Origin: Prevotella falsenii DSM 22864 = JCM 15124
Lineage (GTDB): Bacteria > Bacteroidota > Bacteroidia > Bacteroidales > Bacteroidaceae
NCBI RefSeq assembly: GCF_000613945.1
Contig: NZ_BAJY01000002.1
Coordinates: 1-64,000 of the forward strand
DNA length: 64,000 nucleotides
Direction of reading: 5' to 3'
Notes under the pieces: generated by a model
Seen by the model: only the letters and a program-made list of their open reading frames with translations
The model's database searches: none
Told to the model about the DNA's origin: nothing
Shown here: positions 53,962-61,687 of the stretch, in pieces
Layout of the letters: every line of letters starts with the position of its first letter
How positions within the stretch are numbered: the stretch's first letter is position 1
Made by a program: the position numbers and the translations under genes

Positions 53962-55719
53962 ATGAAGAAAAAAGCACTGACAGCTGTTTGCCTATTGATA
54001 GCATTGATTGCTAATGCGCAAAACTTCTCGTCAGATATAAACAGGAAAAACAAAGGCTTGGGTGCAAAGCCCGGTACGGACGCCTATCGGCACTCAAGCG
54101 CAGGCGGACAGAAAAGCAACAACAACAATCCGTTGATAGATTTTAAAACATATTCTAACGATTTTCTGCTCAAAGAGGCGTCTGCCTATATATACAAAAA
54201 GAATTATATGGACAGTGCGCTGATGTGTTACAGCATTATTTACAAGCGATATGCAGAGAATAAGGAAACTGTAAGCGACACAATGCTGACGAAAACGCTC
54301 AACGGCTTGTGGTACATTTACTTCTTTCATTATTACGATTACATAAAATCGAACGAGATATTGAAGGAAAGTCTGAATGTCTGCAAAGAAAGAAAGCTGA
54401 ACAGTGCTTGGGTTTATCTGGATTTCGGATTTATGTATCAGATGATTGCCGAACAGAGTATGGAAAAGAGTTTGTACCGTAAAGCATTCGAGTATTACAA
54501 ATCAGCTTTCCATGAAGCACGGAAATACAAGGACTGGGGAATTATGCTGAATGCTTTTGGCAACATCGTGATGGTTTCAACCGAATTGCAGGGTTTGCGT
54601 TCCATTCATTCAGAGGTGGCTGCCTTCAAGCAAATTCCTAAGGATTTTAATGCTTTGGAATATGAATATGACTCCTTGCTCTATTCCGGCGTCATGGCTT
54701 TGGAAAGGAATGATATAGAAACGGCTTTGAAATGCTTCAAGAAACAGCTGCTGTTGTTCAAGAACTTCGCTCTTGATTACGCCCGTTATGCCTATTTGGC
54801 ACATATCAATCTGGCGAAAGGTTACAACCTACAAGGCAACTACGAGAAAGCTTTGCAGGAATTGAAGATAGGAGTACGCATCAGTGCAGACTTTGAAACG
54901 AAGGATACAAAGCTGGAGGCTTACAAGCTTTTACACGAAACTTACACCAAGATTGGCGATGCACGGCAAGCAACAACCTATCAGAATAAATATGTATTGC
55001 TGAAAGATTCGCTGCTGAACTATCGGCTTATTGCGGGCATCAATGAAATGGAATTCGAGAATAAGATGAAAGATGTAGAGCTTCATCTGAAACAATTAGA
55101 GCATCAAAAGGAAATTCAGAGGATTGTTATTTTCCTGTTTATGATTATCGGAGGCATCGTTGCCGTCTCATTACTTTTGATAACTTCCAAGAATAAAAAG
55201 CTAAACCAATCTAATCAAGCCCTTTTCCGGAAAAACATAGAGCTTTTTCAGTCGGAAGAGAAAGAACGTTTGCGCAGACAAGAACTTGAGGAACAGATTG
55301 CGGAAAACAAGCAGGAGAGGAAGTATAAATCCAGTAATCTCAGCGACCGGCGCAAGGAGGAGTTGCTTCAGAAGGTGCTTACGCTGATGGATAACGACGA
55401 TTGTATTTATCTTTGCGACTTCTCGGCAAACCAGTTGGCAGCAAAGGTCGGGGTAAACTATAAATATATTTCTCAAGTTATCAACGAAATGATGCATTGC
55501 AGCTTCTCCAATCTGCTGAACAAGTACAGAATTAAGGAAGCCTGCAAGCGGATTGAAGACAAGGAACGATATAGCGGTTTCACTTTGGAAGCTATCGGAA
55601 ACAGCGTCGGATTTAAGTCGCGCTCATCATTCATAGCGGCATTCAAGCAGATAACCGGCTTAACACCGTTCGACTTTCAGAGAAATATTGATGCAAAAGC
55701 AAAGGTGATTTCAAAATAA
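53962..55719 (+). CDS. Membrane TPR sensor with AraC-type DNA-binding domain
   Basis: The 585-residue protein has a signal peptide or first membrane segment (KALTAVCLLIALIANAQ), a periplasmic helical region with TPR-like units (about 60-370; YNLQGNYEKALQELKIG is typical), and one membrane helix (about 388-411, IVIFLFMIIGGIVAVSLLLI). A coiled-coil linker rich in Glu/Arg (about 425-460) and an AraC HTH pair (FSANQLAAKVGVNYKYISQV, LEAIGNSVGFKSRSSFIAAF) follow. This fits one-component membrane regulators of Bacteroidetes. Two large secreted-protein genes lie downstream and are plausible targets; that is inference. Confidence 0.85.
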   Translation: MKKKALTAVCLLIALIANAQNFSSDINRKNKGLGAKPGTDAYRHSSAGGQKSNNNNPLIDFKTYSNDFLLKEASAYIYKKNYMDSALMCYSIIYKRYAENKETVSDTMLTKTLNGLWYIYFFHYYDYIKSNEILKESLNVCKERKLNSAWVYLDFGFMYQMIAEQSMEKSLYRKAFEYYKSAFHEARKYKDWGIMLNAFGNIVMVSTELQGLRSIHSEVAAFKQIPKDFNALEYEYDSLLYSGVMALERNDIETALKCFKKQLLLFKNFALDYARYAYLAHINLAKGYNLQGNYEKALQELKIGVRISADFETKDTKLEAYKLLHETYTKIGDARQATTYQNKYVLLKDSLLNYRLIAGINEMEFENKMKDVELHLKQLEHQKEIQRIVIFLFMIIGGIVAVSLLLITSKNKKLNQSNQALFRKNIELFQSEEKERLRRQELEEQIAENKQERKYKSSNLSDRRKEELLQKVLTLMDNDDCIYLCDFSANQLAAKVGVNYKYISQVINEMMHCSFSNLLNKYRIKEACKRIEDKERYSGFTLEAIGNSVGFKSRSSFIAAFKQITGLTPFDFQRNIDAKAKVISK

Positions 55720-55797
55720 GAAAGTAGGTTCAGCACGCCATCTCGCAGATGTTTTCAAGCAAGTTCACCAATGAAACAGTGAGAGATTTTCGGTTCA

Positions 55798-55990
55798 ATT
55801 TTGTAAAGATAATTCTGTTAAAAAGTGATATAATCGCTTTGACGTTGCGAAACCGTAGGTTTTGCAATGCAAAACCTACGGTTTTACCGTGCAAAACAGC
55901 CGCTTTTGGAACGCAAAACAATAGGTTTTGCAATGCACTGATGATGAGATAGTTAAGCGATAGATATTGTTGCGAAAAATATTTACGTTT
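55798..55990 (+). repeat. Brick-array element, copy I
   Basis: This full forward copy has leading end ATTTTGTAAAGATAATTCTG and four bricks from 55849 to 55936, with a facing pair (AAACCGTAGGTTTTGC against GCAAAACCTACGGTTT). It ends near GAAAAATATTTACG. Together with the following 255 bp it duplicates the 46.1-46.5 kb block. Confidence 0.85.
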
Positions 55991-56103
55991 TTATTGCCTT
56001 ATTTTCGTTCTTTTCTCGTTCCTCGAAAAGTGCGTTTTCTCGCCATGGCAATGCTCAAATAAATTTGGCATTGTCCATTTGGCTGAACGAAAACGTTCAT
56101 AAA

Positions 56104-56245
56104 TAACGTGAGTTCGGTATAGGAATTTGAGGACGAAAATACTTCACCTCTTTTTAATATAAGCACATTAAATCATAGCCAACTCTTTTTTAAAAGTATC
56201 TTATAAATAACATACCGGCGTAATTCTTATATAGAACTCACGCTA
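56104..56245 (+). mobile_element. MITE-like element, copy 2
   Basis: The ends TAACGTGAGTTCGGTATA (left, from 56104) and TATATAGAACTCACGCTA (right, to 56245) are inverted repeats with few mismatches. The 142-bp interior is AT-rich and non-coding. This is the best-preserved copy in the window. Confidence 0.7.
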
Positions 56246-56313
56246 AAGCAAAGGAAAAGCGTTCCGATTTTGTCTGAATTCAAGAATTCAAACAAACCAA
56301 ACCCCTGAATAAC

Positions 56314-56344
56314 TTGTTTTTTTCGGCAATAGTTTCTAACTTTG
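56314..56344 (+). promoter_or_regulatory. Promoter of the T9SS cargo gene at 56388
   Basis: TTG (56314-56316), 20 bases and TAACTTTG (56337-56344) give a very good match, 43 bases before the start. Confidence 0.7.
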
Positions 56345-56387
56345 TGGAAAACAATCTGATAATATTTACCTCAAAAAGTACAGAATT

Positions 56388-57968
56388 ATGAAACATCTAT
56401 CTTTTTACATTTCGTTGATTAGTGCAGCGTTTGCTGTGCAAGTTTCTGCTCAAACTCAGACAGAAAGCAATCCGCAAGTTATTTTTACAGGAACGTCTGT
56501 GAACGTAAAAGGCATATCCAACAACGGCAGATACATCTGTGGAGCTCGCATGTATACAGAGGCTTATCGCTTCGATATAGAGAAAAAGGAGCTTATAACC
56601 ATACCTGCTGCCGACTCCTATTCGGATATGGCGGCTTTAGATGTTATGGACGACGGCACCTTGGTCGGCAAGAACGACAAGAAAGAACCCGGCATCTATC
56701 GCGACAGCGAAGTAGGTTGGGAATCACTGCCCTACCCTAATGGAGATTGGAAAGAAGGTTCTTGTACGCAATGTACAGGTGATGGGAAATATATTACAGG
56801 ATATATTATGGGAAAAGGAGATGCCACCAGCCCTTACAAGACATTCCCCGCTTTATGGGAAAAACAGGAAGATGACAATTATAAATATGTGGGATTGCCC
56901 AATCCTCAAACAGATTTCTTGGGCGGAAAAACACAATTCGTTTCTCCTCGTACCATATCGCCGGACGGTAAGACCATCATCGGCGTTATGATGGAACAAC
57001 GCGGTTTCTATTCTCAACCTATCGTCTACCATAAGAAAGATAACGGTGAATGGGAATATGAAACACCTTTCGTTGCCCTATCTTATAATATGGACGTTTA
57101 TAAAACGTGGATGGATAAAGAGCCTCAAATGAAAGATTACATTACTGCCCACCCGGGCGAAAGTGGTTATATCGAACAAGTAAAAACCTACCAGAGAGCC
57201 TATGCCAAATGGCAATTTGAATTTTTCAAAGCTTGGAAGAAAGGTCCGGAGTTTACTTCTGTACCTGTTATAATGAGCGAAAACGGAAAATTCCTTGCAC
57301 CAACCACAGTTATAAATGAATATTCCTACACCGAAGGAGCTACCGACATCGAACTTGTTTCACAGTTGGTTTACCCTTGCCGTTACAATACTGCTACGAA
57401 AGAAGTGGAAATCATAAAGACAGTTCCCGACTTTGTGCCTGTGGCTGTTTCCAATTATGGCGACATGCTATCGTCTGATGGCGAAAAGATATTCCTTTTA
57501 CTACACGAGAACAACGAAAAAATCGAACTTAGCGAATGGCTTAATAAGAAGTACGGCTTTAATCTATACGATAAACTGCCTTCAAATACAGAATATTTAG
57601 ATTGCCAGACAGTTGGTGGAAGCCTCGATTTGATAGTAGCTTCTTATCGCTCAGTGCTTGAAAATGGAGATTTAGATAAAAAAGAAGTGTTCTGCATAAA
57701 GCTCCCTATCGTCAATAATATTATGCAAACACTCAACACGCCTTCTTCAGCTACCATATATATTAAGGACAATATGCTGATGCTGACTTCTTCTGAAAAG
57801 GTTGAAAAGGTAAGCATTTACGACTTGGCCGGTGGGAAAGTCTTTGAATCTGCATCAAACCAAGATTGCTATGATATAAGCAGCCTGCCTAAGGGAGTTT
57901 ATATTGTGGCAGCGAAAGTCAATGGGCAGACCGTCAAGGCTAAAGTTTACAAGGAAAGCGGAATATAA
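56388..57968 (+). CDS. Secreted T9SS type A protein
   Basis: The 526-residue protein has a signal peptide (about 1-21, ending VSA). The body contains repeats of the style ISNNGRYICGARM, ISPDGKTIIGVM and MSENGKFLAPTT, which suggest a beta-propeller built from N/DGxxI-type blades. The last 75 residues (ATIYIKDNMLMLTSSEKVEK to PKGVYIVAAKVNGQTVKAKV) form a type A sorting domain. It is expected at the cell surface. No enzymatic motif was recognised. The next gene starts 19 bases after the stop. Confidence 0.8.
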   Translation: MKHLSFYISLISAAFAVQVSAQTQTESNPQVIFTGTSVNVKGISNNGRYICGARMYTEAYRFDIEKKELITIPAADSYSDMAALDVMDDGTLVGKNDKKEPGIYRDSEVGWESLPYPNGDWKEGSCTQCTGDGKYITGYIMGKGDATSPYKTFPALWEKQEDDNYKYVGLPNPQTDFLGGKTQFVSPRTISPDGKTIIGVMMEQRGFYSQPIVYHKKDNGEWEYETPFVALSYNMDVYKTWMDKEPQMKDYITAHPGESGYIEQVKTYQRAYAKWQFEFFKAWKKGPEFTSVPVIMSENGKFLAPTTVINEYSYTEGATDIELVSQLVYPCRYNTATKEVEIIKTVPDFVPVAVSNYGDMLSSDGEKIFLLLHENNEKIELSEWLNKKYGFNLYDKLPSNTEYLDCQTVGGSLDLIVASYRSVLENGDLDKKEVFCIKLPIVNNIMQTLNTPSSATIYIKDNMLMLTSSEKVEKVSIYDLAGGKVFESASNQDCYDISSLPKGVYIVAAKVNGQTVKAKVYKESGI

Positions 57969-57987
57969 ACTTAAAAGTGTATCAACT

Positions 57988-60900
57988 ATGAGGAAATTAT
58001 TTTCTATACTCTTTTCTTTCTCTGCACTTCTGTTATCGGCACAGCCACAGGCAATGCTGAAGAAAGAAAAGATTGAAACCTACCGCATAAAGTTCCAACA
58101 ATCTCCCGACGGCACACCAATAAAGACGGAGGAGAAAAAGAACTTGGAACGTTATTTCTACGATTATCAAGGTCGTTTGGCACAAAGCAGCAAATATAAT
58201 TACACACAAGATGGCAAGTTGCAACCTCCGCTAAACACAGTTTATGTTTATGATGCACAGTCGCGTTTGCTTTCCGATAGTACAGATAGAGTAAAATCCT
58301 GCTACTTCTATAACGCAAACGGAATGTTGGATTATTCTACCCAATACAACTACAAATCCAATCTGCCTCGCCGCATAGACTCTGTCGTATGCGCGTACGA
58401 CCAGTCAAACCGATTGGCTTCCATTACCCATTATAAAAATAAGGGTGAAAAGAATACCGAGGAACAATATACTTATGACGACAAAGGCAGAACTGCATCA
58501 ATAACCTATTTATCGTACAGCAATGGAGCAAGCACACCCAAAAAGCAACGTCAGACCATCTTCGCCTATAATGCCGATGACCTGTTAAGCGAAACAAAGC
58601 TTATCAGATTTACTTCGACGAGCGAAGAACTGCAAGAAAGAAAAGTGTTCGCTTATGATGAACAGAAACGTCTGCTGTGTGATACATTATATAAAAAGGT
58701 TACCGACCGAATGGGTCTTCCAATTTCAGTTTGTATCAGAAACACGACTATATTTACACACTTACAGATACCATTCCCTCTGAAGTGGACGAATACAGGT
58801 TCAATACCACCTCGCAACAGTTCTTGCAAACATACAAGTTTGCTTATCTGAATTATCTATACAAACAGGAAAGAACACCGCAAGCAAGCATAACAGCTCA
58901 GGAAGGAACACCCGGGGATATAGTATTTCAAGTAACTCCTCCTGCAGATGCCACAGGCTTGCAAGGTTATATGGTGCTTGCAGATTATACTTTGCAAGAC
59001 GAACTGTTTACCGATGTACGTTTCACATTGCACAACCAGCCGCGTGGTATCCACTACTATCGCGTAGTTCCCGTCTACGAACAGGGAACAATGGGCAACT
59101 GCAGCGAGCTTCTCACGCATACAATCAAGATAAACTTGCCTGCTCCTACCAAGCCGGAACTGGTTTATAAAGAGTATTATACTAAATGGAATGTCAAGTT
59201 TAAGTTCTCTGCACCTCAATACCAAGGTCTTACACTAAAAGGTTATAGGTGGGCTGTATCGGGCAATGGGCACCAAACAACAGGTAAAACAGACTCCCCA
59301 AATCAGCTTTTTGGAACTTTCACTTATTACAACAAGGAAAAAGTAAAGGTTGAACTCTATGCTGTTTACGAAGAAGGTGAATCCGACCCATTGACATTTG
59401 AGATTGATTTAACTGATGTTACTGATATGATTACCGAGCATTGGAGAAATCAATACTCTACAGTTAAAGACGAGACCGGCAACATTAAACAAACCAACAA
59501 GTTCTATTATACAAGCGACTCGATGGGCGAAACGTTTTCTTTCAGTGTCGGTTACGATTCTTCGGGGCAACCGAAAGAGCGCACAACAACAACCTTACGC
59601 AAGTATTCTTCCAAGATCGAATCGGAAGAGATTGACCTCTACGACCCGACAAAAAAGAACTGGGAAGGACACCGGAAGATACTTTATACTTACAACTCTG
59701 CAAGCTCTTTATCCGGCAAGCAGGTTCTTGTCTTCAACAAAGACCAACAAACCTTCATCAAAGACAAAGCAGAATACTATTTCATGGACCCCAAAGTTTC
59801 TTATCAATATCCAATTGAAACAACTGCCTACACATTCGATACACAGGGCGACTCCACCGTTACAGCTTTCACAAACAGCACGTTAGAATTTACCGGCAAG
59901 TATCTTTCTCACCAGATAGACAGCGTCTACGCATCGTTAGATACAACTCTTCCGGCAGTCGCATGTATAGAAAAGACTTTTGACGATAAGGGAAAGATAA
60001 AGACGTCGGTAGAATCTCGCCGCATAAATGGAAAGCTCACGCCTCATCAGCGCATACAGTACGACTACTCTGCGGATACCGAACTTCCGACACGCATCAC
60101 CCATTCAGCTTTCCGCAACAACGATTGGCAAACCGATTCTATTGAAGATTTCGTTGCGTCGAAGGAGTATCACTTCACCCACATGGCAAAATCGCTGACA
60201 CTGACAAAAGACTCTTTGCGTTGGAAAGCACCGGACCGCATTCAAGACCTCACCGGTTATAAGGTATTGGTAAACGGCATCGAGACTGCCTTTGCAGACA
60301 CCTGTTGCTGGTCGGCTATGTCTCTTCCCAATGGCGTCTATACCTTCCAAGTCGTACCTGTGTATAACGACAGGGAAGCCGGCATCTCTGAAACACTCAA
60401 AATCAGATACAAGAACAGAACCATTCTTGCCGATGTTGCAGCTTTGCGCAAAGCCAAGCCAAACGTAGATTACCCCTACACCCTGACGGGCGAAGTTCTT
60501 GTTACAGGCCAGGCCGGTGCAAACCCCGCTTACACCTTCTTCGAAGACGAGACAAGCGGCATTGCGTTAGACACAAAGGAGCTTGCAGGCTATGGCATCA
60601 AGGTTGGCGACAAGATTGGCAAACTTAAAGGAAAGTTAGTGAAAGAAGCAAACGGCTTACTGCTCTTTAAGCCCACATACCTTTCTATTCTTTCTTCCGG
60701 AAATGCCGTTACAGCCAAACCGTCAGACTTCAAGACGCTCTTGGAGAACACCGAAACGCTCGAAGCACGTTTCATCGGCTTGGAAGGCATCACCTTCAAG
60801 CAAGGCGACGCAGGCACAATGCTTATAAGCGATGCCGACAAGGAACTTCCTATTCTCATTCCGAACGACACCGACGAACAGCCGGTTGCCGGTGCTAAGG

Positions 60901-61193
60901 GAAACGTTGAAGGTTTCCTGAGCCGTTCGGGCGAAGGTTTCATCTTCTTACCAACACGCATCTTCAACGTTACGGGCATTCAAGCAATCAGCGAAAACGA
61001 ATATCCCGTTGTTATCAATGGTCAATTGGTGCTGAAACAGGCGCAGGAAATTCGTGTCTACGATTTACAAGGAAGCCTTCTGAGCGTTACGAATACGAAC
61101 CATATAGACCTGTCGGCAATGCCTAAAGGCACCATCTTGTTGCAAGTCTACTACAAAAACGGTTCAAAGCAAGCCTTTAAAATCCTACATTAA
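57988..61193 (+). pseudogene. Large secreted YD-repeat-like T9SS protein, frameshifted
   Basis: The start at 57988 gives a signal peptide (KLFSILFSFSALLLSAQ). The N-terminal 240 residues hold YD-like repeats (YFYDYQGRLAQSSKYNY, YVYDAQSRLLSDSTD, YTYDDKGRTASITYL). At about 58713-58716 the frame breaks: ATG GGT CTT should read ATG GGx TCT, one base lost from a G-run. The second frame continues SNFSLYQKHDYIYTLTDT through fibronectin-like segments, an OB-like domain (YPYTLTGEVLVTGQAG, GIKVGDKIGKLKGKLV), and a type A sorting domain ending MPKGTILLQVYYKNGSKQAF. Restored length is about 1,068 residues. Confidence 0.8.
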
Positions 61194-61212
61194 TAAGTAA
61201 TAACGGTTATTC

Positions 61213-61258
61213 GCACTCTCATCTATGTCTTGACTGACATACGATGAGAGTGCTTTTT
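61213..61258 (+). terminator. Terminator after the YD-repeat gene
   Basis: GCACTCTCATC (61213-61223) pairs exactly with GATGAGAGTGC (61243-61253). TATGTC and GACATA extend the stem inward, and a T-run follows. Confidence 0.85.
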
Positions 61259-61440
61259 ATAATTTGGTAGACTGGCAATTTCAGCCTACCAAATTGTCCA
61301 TTACGCCTATTCTTCTATCGCTCTATATGTTCAGCGTATAGCCTGCTATACGTTGAACGTCTATCATCGAGACACTTGACCGTCCGTTATCGAATATCCG
61401 AATAGTCTACATTGGACAAGCGCGTCCAATATTATAAGTA
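61259..61440. other. Series of three inverted repeats, no gene
   Basis: AATTTGGTAG with CTACCAAATT (about 61261-61295), GTTCAGCGTATAG with CTATACGTTGAAC (about 61328-61357, one G-U) and ATTGGAC with GTCCAAT (about 61414-61433) follow one another. The remainder up to the uvrA2 stop (61441-61687) has no recognised feature. Confidence 0.5.
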
Positions 61441-61687
61441 TTATAGGAATGGATAATGACCTCTTATAGAAGAACCTATGGCACAAGAGAAAGTCGCTGT
61501 TCCTGCAACTTCTTTATGACGGAAAATACAGAGAAAATAGGAAAATGAGCCTTGTGGAGAAACCTAAAAAACAAGATTGGGAGATAGAAAATAAACAAAT
61601 CGGAATGCAGCAGATATATTAGAAAAGTATGGGAGAATAGTAAATGCTCTTACTTTCTTCCCTATTCCTTATGCTTTCATTGCCATT

